The notes under the pieces: model-generated
Told to the model about the DNA's origin: nothing
Seen by the model: only the letters and a program-made list of their open reading frames with translations
The model's database searches: none
Shown here: positions 1 to 12,226 of the stretch, piece after piece
How the letters are laid out: every line of letters begins with the position of its first letter
Numbering within the stretch: the first letter of the stretch is position 1
DNA from: Tetradesmus obliquus
Lineage: Eukaryota; Chlorophyta; Chlorophyceae; Sphaeropleales; Scenedesmaceae
Length of the DNA: 64,000 bases
Assembly: GCA_030272155.1 (NCBI GenBank)
Contig: CP126206.1
Location: forward strand, 4,350,155-4,414,154
Direction: 5' to 3'
Made by a program: the position numbers and the translations under genes

Positions 1-7
1 CCCTCAC

Positions 8-3000
8 CAATTGCTGTCCAGAATGGAAGCAAATGACAGCAGGCACTGCTGCGAAGATGTGGCACCCTGCTCTGTTGTAGCGGCAACTGTGATTGGATTG
101 TTGGAGCTTGGATATATGAAGTTGAATATGCTGCTTCCGGCGCAGGCGTTGCAGGCCAAGCTGGTGCCATCATTAAAATAGCCTGATGCGCAGTCGGTGC
201 ATGTACCTGCAGTTACACTGCCTGACTCGCCCTTACCGGGAGGGCAGGCTGCAAACAGGCAGAGTAAACAGTTTCCTGTCAGGTGGCCACACAGGTTAGC
301 TGTTGTGACACATCAGCACGAGCACAATGCTCATGTGTAATGGGTGAAATCTTTGCGGCAGACACGTCAGCAACACACAGGAATGTAATCTCCGGTGCCT
401 CGTATGATGCTGGTCTATGCAGCAGTGTGATGAACAATGTGCTTGCCTATATCCTTGCGGCACACCTGTCCAGCGAGCGTGGTTAGTGGGTATCAACATG
501 ACAAAACTGCTAAATCTCACCATCACATGCCCCTGCACTGGTGGACCCTTCGCCGCTTGTTGTACGACCATTTGTGCAACTTGTGCAGACTCCTTCTGGA
601 TCGGCTATCACCTGGCCGCCAGCGTGGTGCGTTCCTGCAGCGGTGACAACATACACAGCTCAGGATGTTGTGCTTGCTGACTGATTCAGGTATTGTCTTC
701 AAACGTGATTTTTACCCATGGTGACAATGGGCGGGTGACTTGGTGGCTGTTCTACTCAAGCTGATTGGAGAGTTCTGAGTACTTACCTTTGGGGCAAAGA
801 GACAGCGCAGCTCCAGCTGTAACCGCGACTGAGTCTGCCCTGCCATACCCAGCAACTGTCCACAGGCACTTGTTGGCACCGTTCACATTAATAGCATCAT
901 AAGTGCCGGTTTTAGTGGTTGTCCCCTCAGCGCAAGGCTTGCACCTGTCAGCTGGATCTGCTCCTCCATCATTCCAGGTGCCTGCAAGCAATATTGGGAC
1001 AACACCAGGTGTTATTGCATGCTGGAAATGTCCTACACGCCCATCTGCCTGATCATGCATAACACGATTTCGTTTAATGACAGTTGATCATCCGCCCATG
1101 CGTGGTGGTAACTGATCGACACCTATAGCAAACATGAAGTACCGAACACCTATAGCGAACATGGAGTACCGAAGTTGTCAGCTGAGAGGCAGTGGCTCAG
1201 TCCAATCACCCCTGCAGCTGGCTGGGATCTTTATGCTAGGCTATGCAGGCATGGTCCCATTAACCCAGTTTATTTTGTACAACCATCACAACATGCCTTT
1301 TCACTATTCAGATGAGATGCTTGCTCACCTCTTGCACAAATGACCGCCTGAACCCCATCAAATCCAAATCCCGCGGGGGTTTTGCAGGCCCGCGGATCAG
1401 TAAAGGCGTTGTTGGCAGTGTTCTTGTATGCAGCGTCATTGCTGTCTGTGACCATGCCCAGTGGACAGTCCGTGCACGGCGACTGACGCAGGCCATATGC
1501 TTTGCTGGCAGCACCATAGTTCCTGCCGTTGCATGTCACCTTCCTGTACAGCCCCTTCTCCTGGACCAGGCCTTCTCCAGCGTCAATGACTGCAACGAGC
1601 AACAAGCACAGTCACATGATCAGTCAGTCCACCGTCGCAAGATGTGTGGGGCAAGGCATTTGGCATAAAACAGACACATCATCACTTTTGTTGTATTAAA
1701 TGCATCACAATTTACCGCTGTATCCTGTTCATTGGTGCTTGAGATGACATTACAGCTGGCACTCAACAAATCCTGACCCACCAGCCGGGCAGCGCAAGCA
1801 AACCAGGCAAGACAGTATCGCAGAGAACTCACAGCAGGAGCGTGTTGTGCGAGGGATGTATATGGTCTCTGGGGTGACGGTAAATCCGCTGGTAGAGAAG
1901 GTAGCCAACGGTTCAATGTTGTCCGACTGAACAGTGGAGCTGGAGGTCGATGCACCACACATATTGCAGGCATCTACGCCAGTCGTGGCAGCCGGCGCAC
2001 CCGTTATACCACCAGGGAACCTCCAGTCTGTGAAGTACTCTCCAAGTGTCGTAGCGCATGGTACGACTTTTCCACCCACGTACTTGTGACCTGGAGGAAC
2101 CCCTGCACGATAACAGTAAAGCCAACCTCGTTACTGGGACATGCCCTGCACCATCAAGGCACAACACTGATGTGCATGCCTGGAGTGTGCATGCGTGGCA
2201 ACTGCTCTGCAACTGTTGCAACACCACCAAACACTGCACCAACTGGTTAGTACTAGACAAATCACAGACTGCCACACCCGCAGCAAATGCAAAGGCCTGT
2301 TCTGGTCGTGTAAAACCATGGTGCATATAGATTGCAGGTCACTTACTGCAGTCATTGGGGGATCTTGCACCAGCTGCGCGAGTCCAAAGACTGCTGTCAG
2401 CAGCGCCACACTGGATTTGGCCGGAGTCTATGTTTGATGATGGGTAACCTCCAGGGCTGTTCACCAGGTACAAGAACAGCAACTGAGAATTTTCGCAAAA
2501 TTTGACGATTTTCAAGCTGGTATGGGTAGTAATAGATTTTGAAAAAGATACCCTACATATGACGCGGCCCTATCTAAACAACTTTCAAGCTACGTGCTAC
2601 ATGTTCCAGGGTTGCAGTGCTAAAACCAACTGAACAATGTTACTGTCGACGTCGCCTGGCTCAAGCCCACTGCACAAATGAAATCTCAAGGGCCCCGTGG
2701 TACCATGTAGGGGTACATCCCAGACAAGCAGACCAACGAACGCACGACGTTGCTCTCAGATACTTCCCTAATACCCTAATACCCTAATACCGTAAACTAG
2801 AGTTACTATGTAGATCAGGAATTAAGCCTTGCAGGGTCTGATGCTGCTCACCAGTAACTACCACGTGGGCACACTGCAGTGACATCTGATGTAGGGACCG
2901 CCGGTGTGGTACCATACTTGGCTGCTGGAACATTTCCAGAGAAGAACCAGTAGTGTCCAGGCAACAGCTCTGCACATGAAACATGTTGTGGTGGCGGCTG

Positions 3001-5475
3001 TTTGATAGTGCTATGCCACGGCAGCTGCACGTATACAAAGTGGTTATTGAGCAAAAGTGATCACTCTCCTGCACCACCAGAGTGGTCTCCATGTGCTGGC
3101 TGGATCTTCACAATTCCCAAATACACAAGTATCATGTTGCAGGGTGTGTATGCATCCCTGCAGTTGCTGACATTGTCAACAATGCTGACAGCATATCTTG
3201 ACAACACAGCAGGGCACCACTCACGATCACAGTATGCGATGGACGGGCTGCCTGAGCGGAAGGTTGTTGTGCCTCTGGGGCACCTGTCGCATTTGCTTGT
3301 TGCTAAACCAACCACAGTATAGCCAGCCCTGTACTCGCCCTTAGGGCAGCGGACTACCTTGTTGGAGCTGATGACATAGTAGCCAGGTGGAACCTCTGCA
3401 GACGATCAGATATCAGCTGATAAGCAACCTTCATGTGGTTGATTGATGGTCTGAGATGGTGCAAGGCACAACAAGCATTGAGAATGCACTTGTAGAAGAA
3501 ATATACAGTGAGGCCAGTCTGATAAAGCATGCCACGCAAAGCACATGTGACATGTGATCCTGCTCATTCCATAAGCATGTGCATGCAATGGCAACGTGCC
3601 TGTGCTGTCATCTGTGGCGCTGCATTTCACAGCCACTCACTACAAGCCGCCGCAGTCACTGCCCCATTCACTTCAGCTATGTCAGTGAAGGTTCTCATGT
3701 AGCCGGTGGGAACGGAAGTAATTTCAGGCCACTCAGCATCAGCAAGGCCACCGTCTGTCCTCATACCACCTACAGTGCACGGGCAGCCGCAGTAATAAAC
3801 TCAACACAAGCACATAAACACTCACAGGACTGAGCTGCTGCTGACAGCATGTGGCTGGAACTGCTTTGCAGGCTGCAGCAAGGCTGCGGCAAGTTGCAGG
3901 CTGCAGCAAGAACTGTGGATTCTGCGTGTTGCGCTATATCAGCATGAACTGTTGTGTAGGCATCCGCCCTCTGCACCACGCATGGCATACTCAAGTGTCC
4001 AGGAACCGTTGCATGAGCATGGATGCGTAGGTTTACTGTTGGACAGGATCAAGGTGGCACTTACTTGGGCACGGTGTGCACCTGTTGAGCCTGTTGTAGC
4101 CAGTATTAAACGTGTTGGCAGGGCAGGTGGTCTGTGTGGGATTGTTGCCGTTAGAATCTGTGCCGGGGTTGTAGCTGCTTCCTGGCCTGTTGGCTGCACA
4201 CACAAAAACATTGTCGTACACGTGCATAGACAGTCACAGTGAAATGTCAGTGCCATAGCTAGTAATGTGAACATTGGTAGGTGCGTCGCAAGCAATCACG
4301 TTTATCCCCTGGAAAATCATGGGCAGTGGTGTGCTTGCAAATCTGGCTTGATGCTCAATACTATCAGGTATCTGGCTTCACAGCCAGGTGACTGCCAGCC
4401 AATAGCAAGCACTGCCCGCACAAGCAGCTTCACCTGTTACCAGCGCAGCAGCAACACGACTCAAAGAGCATCAGCGCAACCAGTGCAAAGCAGTGTTATT
4501 CAGATGAGGAGTCCAGCACTTACCGCAATCAGCAGGTCTTATGGCGCCCGCTTTCTTTGTGCCCAGACCGCCGGGACAATCGATCTTCCTCGATGCTGCG
4601 TCCGTACCGCCAGGGCAGTAAGAATGTTGATTACATTCTGTGCAGTCCTTGGTGACGGTGTCAATGTAGTACCCGGGCCTACAGCCTGCAGGCCAGTTTG
4701 TGAAAGACAAAAAGTCAACAGCAGCATGACATCACTATCGCACCATCAGCAGCTCCTGGGTTAGATGAATGCATGCAACAGCTTGCAGTAACGTATGGCT
4801 GTTTGAGCCAAGCAGCAACTCATAGTCTCTCCAGCGGTCAATGCAGTGCTGTATGTTCAACTGTCTGATCACTCACCGCATGACCCGTCCGCTGCTGGCA
4901 CCCTGTTGATGGGTGACGCGGCACTGATTCCAGTTTGAGCGGTGACTTTGCATTGAGTGCACCTGAAATTACCGCTGGTGGAGGCGCGAGAACAAGTAGT
5001 GCAGCCCTCAGGGCACAGTGTACACCCAGTGGCAACTTCACAGGTGAGTCCAGTCTGGAGGAGGCTGCGGCCTGCAGGCGACATAGGTGAGGTAGGTGAG
5101 TGTATGATGATGATCGTAACAAGACAGGCTTTGGCTCTGGCTGGTTTTTGTGGGGGAACAGGGTTCACAGCACAAGCACCTGACTGACAGCTGTAAACAT
5201 CATACACATAGCACAGCAATGTTGACAAGCATAACCTAGGCCAGAATTGACGTGCAGAATTGGCGTGTTGAGAAGCTGTAGAGTGCAGATGGAATGCTGC
5301 AAAAGATTAACGCAGCAGATGCTGTCTAGCATTCCTCTGAGACCTCAGTGGGTCTAGACCTACTCAAACATGCAGGGATGCAAGGCCCGTACACAAGCTC
5401 ACCGACTGTTGGCGACCGGCTGGCGTACGCTGCAGCTGCGCCTGACAGCAACAGCAACAAAGCAAAAGCTTTCAT
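8..5475 (-). CDS. Secreted cysteine-rich protein with ephrin-receptor-like (GCC2/GCC3) modules, 3' part outside window
   Basis: Ten exons can be chained: 5475-5403, 5071-4877, 4685-4524, 4193-4065, 3395-3225, 2969-2862, 2102-1833, 1589-1329, 981-787, 248-8, giving about 601 codons with no stop. The nine introns between them are all phase 1, which supports the model; the last visible donor is phase 2. The donor of exon 6 (GTAGTT) is the weakest. The first ATG starts a signal peptide (MKAFALLLLLSGAAAAYA); an in-frame ATG 39 bases upstream is possible. After it come modules with spaced Cys pairs and PPG-x-Y, CPxG and CTxC motifs, as in the ephrin-receptor-like/GCC2-GCC3 family of extracellular proteins. 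No transmembrane segment is seen so far. Exons 2-9 match, one for one, those of the plus-strand gene at 28480. Probable role is extracellular or cell-wall; no enzymatic motif is visible and the exact function is unknown. Confidence 0.82.
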
Positions 5476-5560
5476 AATGCGATGGTAGTGACAGAAAACC
5501 AAATGGCAACACACGAGAGGCCTGGACGCCTCGTCTGGTCGATGAACGCGATTGCTGGGC

Positions 5561-5568
5561 TATATATA
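5561..5568 (-). promoter_or_regulatory. TATA box of the cysteine-rich gene
   Basis: TATATATA lies about 86 bases upstream of the ATG at 5475. A start of transcription near 5530 would leave a short leader. The motif and distance are seen; promoter activity is inferred. Confidence 0.55.
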
Positions 5569-5596
5569 CTAGTGCTGTCCGCAGGACGTTGGACCG

Positions 5597-5633
5597 CGAG
5601 GTCATCATGTCTCCCGAGGACATGATGACCTCG
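5597..5633. repeat. Perfect 15-bp hairpin just upstream of the TATA box
   Basis: Arms 5597-5611 and 5619-5633 are perfect reverse complements around a 7-base loop. Further broken inverted repeats (TTGTCC/GGACAA) follow at 5640-5720. The position, 30-70 bases behind the TATA box, suggests a regulatory palindrome, but this is inference. Confidence 0.6.
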
Positions 5634-5639
5634 ATAGTG

Positions 5640-6889
5640 ACGTGCCTTGTCCCTGGGCATGCGGCATGACGCACGTGAATTGTGTCCAGCTCCCTGTCCT
5701 GGACAATGTCGCCCGGGACAGCATGTGTCCGCTCCCTCGTAGCTTACGTGAAACGACCTGAATTGTGCAGCAACATAAACCAGGAATGGGAATGACAGCT
5801 TTTGCAAACGAGGCAGAACCGGTGTCAGCCTGATCGCGCACGCAAGGTCTCCAGTCACGTGTGCACACCCGTGGCAAGACTAGGTGCAGCTGACCTAGGC
5901 GACCACGGCTAGTCACGGGTGATGTCCAGTTCGCAGATGGGACGAATGCAGCTCGCAGTACTTGATGTGAGAAGGATAAATTTTCTCTTAACGCTACCGC
6001 AGACAGCGTGTAGACTGGCAGCACTCACCTAGCTGCAGCTGTTGCGCTTACACTTTAGCTGCACATATGCATCAGCTGCACACGACATGGTGTAGTTGCA
6101 TGAATTTCAAGATGGTGCAGCAGAATAGGCAGTTTCAGCAAGCTATCAAGCCCACGCGGCTCCACAGCAGAGGGCCGCCGGGCAGCAACAGCAGGCACTT
6201 GGCACACCACAACTGCAGAGCCTGGCCAACCAGAAAGCGCTGCACCGAGGACCCATAACATAGCACGTGTGCAGGCCACAGCACCCTGTGACAGCACCCT
6301 ATAGCAGCAGAATGTGCACAACATATTCTGAGGATTGCAAAGCGTAACAGGTGGTTTGCAAGCACTTTGAAAACAACCCACAGAATCAAACAAAAACCGC
6401 ATCAGAAATAGCACTATCACCATTCAGGTCATGCTACGTGCAGGGGTGCAACGTTTGGATGTGCTAGTAGCAGTATAGCAACTGTTGTGGAGTGTGTGCC
6501 GCCTTAAGGTTGCTTTCCAAACCTGATTTTTTTCAATTAGTATATTTATATATTTGGAGACAGTTGCTCTTCGACAGCTGAGCTTGCCGCTTTTTGGGGG
6601 GCCTGTATGCATTGTGTTGGCTTAGGAGCTCGTGCAGGAGGTGCTGGATGACCTGGATGAGTCATTGCCATGCACATGTGCAGCAGTGTACGGTGTGCAG
6701 TACTTGTACCAACTGTGTGAGGCAGGGTAATGCGTATTTGGTAAGCACGTTTTGTGCTGCAGGGATCATGAGGACTGACAGGTGCACCTGTGTTAACACG
6801 TGTTAGTTTGCAAACTAGTCAATTGACTAGGCTGTTGTCATCAGGGTTCAAGTGCATGGTAGTGTGATTTCGCTCTATTAAAGCAGATA
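5640..6889. other. Intergenic stretch without a recognisable gene
   Basis: Short open frames exist on both strands but none has a signal peptide, known motif or convincing splice chain. A possible small exon at 6638-6726 is open on the plus strand, but its phase does not join to the next open frame. Confidence 0.5.
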
Positions 6890-7341
6890 CAGATTGGCTT
6901 GAATGCCAGCTGTGTGATTGTACGGGAGCAACGTTTGTGCATGCGCGTTTGCCCGTGTGCCGTTTGGGTGCCGGTGAATCACCATCCTACGTGTGGATGC
7001 TGTCCGGGAACAGCGAATTAGATATTGAAAGAAATTATACTCACATGTATTCGATTGTGCCGATTCCTGTCGACGAACCGTTGACTGCGATAGATTCAAA
7101 TCCGGCCATGGCGAATGGCGTTGCGGTGCTGAAGCTGTTGGCCGAGCATGGTATAATGGTACCAGACGATAACTTAGAGGCGGTAGCTGCAGCCGTGGAT
7201 GGGCTCACCCTGGCTGCCAGAAATGTGCAAGACGCAGCAGCAGCGGCAACTATGCGTATTACGTGTATTCACTCGCCCTCAGTGTGTAGCAGTATAGGCT
7301 GCACTGCCATACGGCAGTGCGGCGTTGCTGACCAGCATTGA
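6890..7341 (+). CDS. Unrecognised open frame, possible exon
   Basis: An open frame runs to a stop at 7339-7341, with normal-looking composition: hydrophobic and charged residues are balanced and an Ala-rich helix-like tail lies near codons 95-115. A pair of CxxC-like cysteines sits before the first internal Met (6937). No domain is recognised and no reliable partner exon was found, so it may be an exon of an unrecognised gene, a decayed fragment, or chance. Confidence 0.22.
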
Positions 7342-7545
7342 TCATGTCTGCCAGTGCAGCAGTGCAGCTAGCAGGGCAACTACGTAGCTGTGCAGTGGGC
7401 ACGTGTGCACTGTACAGTAGTGTGTAGTCTGTACAGTGGTCCAGCTTTCATTATCATATCACCATTTCATCAGCATGTCACCATGGCCATGTCACCATCG
7501 GCCCCGCGCCCTACAAGAGCGACAAGATGGAAAGGAGGACGGGGA

Positions 7546-7702
7546 GGAGGAGGGATATTGCTCCTTTGTGCTTGCTCGCATTCCTATGGTTCCAGTTCCA
7601 GTGGTCCAGCTTTGCTGGAAGGTGTGCAGCAAAGCTGGACCACTGGAACTGGAACCATAGAAATGCTTGCAATTGCAAGCACAAAGAGCAACATCCCTCC
7701 TC
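7546..7702. repeat. Long near-perfect hairpin
   Basis: Arm 7546-7615 pairs with 7628-7702 around a loop of about 12 bases. The inner 33 bp pair perfectly and about 39 of the inner 40. The outer part pairs with few mismatches apart from a small insertion (GCTTGCAATTGCAAGC context) in the 3' arm. It could be a small-RNA precursor or a short inverted-repeat element. No protein reading is sensible across it. Confidence 0.8.
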
Positions 7703-8479
7703 GAGCCTTGCCAATACTGTGTACAGTGATGGCAGCTGTCAGTCAGATGAAAACTTGTGTCACATTGTCAAGCTTGTGGTGCGTTGCAGAGTTGCACTGG
7801 GAGCCACCAGAGGTGTTGACAAGGTGATGTTTTATGAAGATTGTTTTATGTCGGGATCAACTGCCATTGGCAGCAATCGTCATGCGCTGCTGCGCTTGTG
7901 CTGCTGAGTATGCGATGAAGGAACCAATTGGTTGCCACAACGTGGACCCGTCTCCAGTTATCAGCCTGTTTGACACGTGGCAGTGTGTTGCACAGACAAC
8001 ACCGGCCGCCATGTCACGGTAACATGCATATGCTTCGTCGCTACATCGCTGGGTTTGTGCTTGCAGCTACTGAGACCGGTGAAACTATGTCATGCAGGCA
8101 ATCCACTGGAAACCAGGCTGTCCGATCCAACCTAGGCTCGTTGCAAAAAATGCTTATCAATCAACCTGTTGTTTGACCGGTCATTTGCACTGTGTGGCAA
8201 AGATCCATATGCAGGCCAGCGTTTTTCCTGTGATGGCGCCATGCTTTTCACCCTGAGATATGCCCTGCCAGAATGTGTGCTGCTCGCAGCTGTGCTACTG
8301 CAGTAGCACCGTCTTCAGCAGCGCATGGAGGCATGGCGGGAGCAAACGACCCATGAGACACCTTGCTGTTAGATGAGGCGCGGGGGGGCGGGGGGGTGGG
8401 AAGTAATGCCAACGGAGTACTAATTTACTCCAGTTTGTACTCCCTGGAGCTACCCTGGAGCACTCCCAGCAAGACACAT
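7703..8479. other. No gene recognised
   Basis: Only short open frames on both strands with no motif; includes a G-rich patch near 8383-8400. Nothing supportable was found. Confidence 0.5.
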
Positions 8480-8872
8480 GCCCTACCCCCTGGAGTAGCA
8501 CTCCGGAGAATTCCCGCTGCTCCCGTGTGGCTCACACCCTAGCCAGCCCTTGGAGTAGCACTCCAGAGTACTCCAGCTACTCTAGGTACTTGCGTTGCCC
8601 CTTCCGACCGTGGAGTAGCACTCTGGAGTACTCCCGCTACTCCCACTCGCACCCCCTGGGTAGCGCCCTGGAGCAGCACTCCAGAGTGCTCCAGGTACTC
8701 CAGGTACTGTACTAGCACTACCGACCCTGGAGTAGCACTCCAGAGTGCTCCCGCTACTCCAGATACTGGCCTAGTACTAACCGACCCTCAGGCCCTCAGG
8801 CCCGGCCTGGAGTAGCACTCCGGAGTACTCCGCTGCTCCCGCCCGTACCGACCCAGGCGAGCCCTTGGAGTA
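8480..8872. repeat. Tandem GGAGTAGCACTCC repeats, interrupted by the transposon
   Basis: About six degenerate units, spaced roughly 59-80 bases, share a palindromic core of GGAGTAGCACTCC followed by a GGAGTACTCC-like half and a pyrimidine-rich tail. The array stops abruptly at 8872, where the CACTA element begins, and resumes at 24616 on its other side with the missing half of the unit. Related ACTCC/GGAGT repeats recur at 26150-26420. Confidence 0.85.
8870..8872. repeat. Target-site duplication GTA, left copy
   Basis: GTA directly precedes CACTA at 8873 and the same GTA follows TAGTG at 24616-24618. CACTA elements make 3-bp duplications on insertion. Confidence 0.88.
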
Positions 8873-9056
8873 CACTATGGTCACTGAAATGTCCAGCTGG
8901 ATGTCCAGTCATGTCCAGTTGCTGGGGTGCAACTGGACATGTCAAGTGGCATGTCCAGTGTGAGACTGGACATGGCCATGTCCAGCGTGTGACTGGACTT
9001 CAAGTGGTAGACTGGACAATCAACTGGACATGCAACTGGACACGCAACTGGACGTG
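8873..9056. repeat. Left terminal inverted repeat and subterminal motif array
   Basis: The terminal repeat spans about 8873-8908. About twelve copies of TGTCCAG or its complement CTGGACA, in both orientations, fill the interval to 9053. In En/Spm such subterminal motifs bind the TnpA protein; a like role here is inference. Confidence 0.9.
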
Positions 9057-9439
9057 TATTACAGCACACAAAATGATGCTGATGCGTGCATATCTCATGG
9101 TAAAAGAAGCCACAGCATGCAATCGCTTGCCTTTGTCGTGCCAATAGATGGCTCTCAGCACTGGTGACCGGTCATGCATGCTGCTACAATACTGCACTAG
9201 TGCAGTACTTGCTTGAATGCAGTACACAAGAGCAGACTGCAAATAAAAGGCTTGCAGGACAAACAAAACACAAGCAGCAGCATCAGCCATACAGTCAAAT
9301 GCAGCTGATACAGACCTCTACTGCTCAGCAGCACCTGCTGCTACCATCAACCAGCAGCAACTACTCCACATCAACTTGTACTATCCAACAGAGGTGTGAA
9401 CCAACCGCTGTACCTGCGAATCAACAACACACCCTGTTG

Positions 9440-12195
9440 CTACGTCTCATACTCTGCAAACTTGTTATTTACTCCCGCCCCTGCCCTCCTACGCCTTCCA
9501 CCTGCTGCTGCTGTTGCTGCTGCTTCCGTAGCATCCAAGTCGTCATCTCCGTCACTGGCTGCAGCCTCAAACTCGTCCTCTTCGCCGCCGCTGCTGCTGC
9601 TGCCTGCTTCTGCCTCCTCTTCTGACTCCTTAGACTGCTTCTTCTTCCTGGGCGGCTGCTTTCCCCCCTTGCCCCCCTTGCGCTTCTTCGCTGGTGCAGC
9701 CTCTGCTGCAGCGTCTGCAGCAGGCGCTGCAGCGGATTTTGGTGCTGCTGCTGCTGCTGCTGCTGCCTTGCGCTTCTTCAGGGCCTTAGCTGCAACACTG
9801 CTGCCCTCCAGATCCTTGCCCTGCTGCTGAGCTGCCTTGGCCTCTGCAGTTGGCAGCATCGCCAACAAGCCCTTTCCAGCGTCCTTGCGCAGCTGCTCAA
9901 CAGTTGCGCGCTCCCCTGTCTCGAGGGCCTTGCCCAGCGCAGTTCCCTGCAGGACAACATGAGTAGCAGCAGATGCAGCGGCATGCATACCTGTCAGACA
10001 TGTTGAATGAGCTTGAAGTACACAGAGCAGCATGAGCCCGGACCAGCGTATCCTGCAGGGAAACATGTGAAGCAGCAGCTGCAGCGGCATGCACGTAAGC
10101 CAAGTGCTGCCTGAATGAACAGCTTGGTGAAGAGCACTGTGCAAGAGCGACAGTTATGTTGCAACACTTTTGTCATTGAACTGCAACAAAACGCCATCGG
10201 TGCACAACTTCACTTACCTTCGCCTGCTTGAACCGCAATTTACGCGCCCGCGCTGTCTGCGGATCACATCATGTGGACCGACCCCTTTGGGTTGGCTCAC
10301 AGGCTCATTGGGCACATTCAAAAGCATACCAGGATAAAGCAAACAAAGTAAACAAGCCCCCTGAAACACAATAACACTTACCCTCGACAGTCCCAGCCGC
10401 TCCCGTGCTGCAGGAGGCATGTTGCGCCTCCCCAGCATCTCGACCATCCTACTCCAAGCAGCACCGCCTGGCGAGCCCTTGTCAGCACCAGCCTCGCTGG
10501 CTGTGGCAGGCTTGGCTGAAGACGGTGGGTGCTGGTCATGCACAGCAGGCCTGCTGTGCGCTGTGCTAGGGGTGCGACCTACACCTGCTGCTGCAGCAGC
10601 TGCAGCAGCTGATGCCCCGCCGCGGGCGAAGCTCTGCGTCTGACGCTGTTGCACCTGCTGCTGTTGTTGCTGCTGCTGCTGGTATGCTTGCGACTGTCTG
10701 TCAGCGCTGCGCAGCTGCTGCTGCTGCTGCTGCTGCTGCTGAACAGTACGGCTGATGCTGCTGCTTGTTTGCAATGGTGTCGCCTGCTGCAGCTGCTGCT
10801 GCTGCTGCTGCTGCTGTTGCTGCAGCTGCTGCTGCTGCTGAGTCGCACTGCTGCTGCTGCTGCTTGTTTGCAACGCTGGCGCCTGCTGCTGCTGCTGCTG
10901 CTGCAGCTGCCGCAGCTGCTGCTGCTTCTCAAGAGCCTTGTCCAGCACTGCATCTAGGGGATCTAGCTCTTCACCTGCATCTGCCGCCACAGCAGCCATG
11001 CTGCCGGTGCTGACACTAGCAGTGCTGAGTCTGCCTGCTGGCGCTGCCCCGGGAGCCGAATAGAGCCCTGCCTCAGTCACTGCACCACCACCTAAGTCCT
11101 GCATGCTGCCAGGTGCCTAAAGCGGGGTTGATCAATGTAGCACAGGGCACATCGTGTTACTTTCACGAACATGAGCGAAGACAACTGCAAGAGAGCGCAC
11201 TGCTGGCTAAACAAATGCCAATACACCAAGAAAGAACAAGTGCAGATGAACACCAACTGTCATGTGATCTGAGCATCCTTGTAAACACAGGGGCTGCAGT
11301 AGCTGTGGTTGCTATCATTGCTGCATTCTGCATGGCATTGAACGCCTCTGCCTGGCCTATGCTGCCAAACATGGGTTTACCCACCTGAAGGTGGCCTGCG
11401 GGTGTTGTGCCACCTCCAGTGCTGTCTGGTGCCTTCTGCCATACAGTGGGCATGGCATGCATGTCACGTGCAGAGGAGGACGACACAAACGGGCAAGCTC
11501 AGCAAGTGTGTGAGTTTCGAGTTGTTCAAGTCCTTCAGCAGGGTACAAATGACAGGGTGATTATGCTGCATCGATTGCTGCCGACTGCCCGACTCAAAGT
11601 TGCTGTATCTGCCAAAGCAGAATGTGCACTTTCCTCAACGTCAGCAACTACCAACGTACACCTCGTCAACCTTGCAGAGCCATGAAGCTGCCAACAGGCT
11701 CATGTTAACAAGTTTCTGTCCAAGCATGGTTGTTCATCACTTCACCTGTACTGGGAACCAGCAGTCAACTAGGCTGACTGGGCCTGGCTGCTGGCCGGTC
11801 ATGGCCTCCTCTGCGCTGACAGCTGCCGCCAGCTGACGTGCTGTTACACCCTGTGCTGTGCCTGCATGCTGTTTGTCGGCAAACTCGGCCAACGGCCTGA
11901 ACTCATCTGGCAGCGGCGCAGGCTGCTCATGCCGCCGCTGGTAGAGGTCCCAATACTTCTGCTTCCATGCATCTGCTGCTGCTTCAGCCTCGCTGAGGTT
12001 GTTGCGTTTGTTGGCATTAGCTGGCACTGCTGCTGCCGCTGCTGCGTTCGCTGCTTGCAGAACACCCTCTGCTGCCTCTTCGCCCAAGCTGCCCTCTTCA
12101 AGTGAATTGGCTGCCGCTACAAGAGCACCTGCCGTCAGAGCGTCAGCGGCAGCATGGGCGTTCTCGATGCTCTTGGCCTGCTGGCAGGCCTTCCT

Positions 12196-12226
<31 letters not shown>

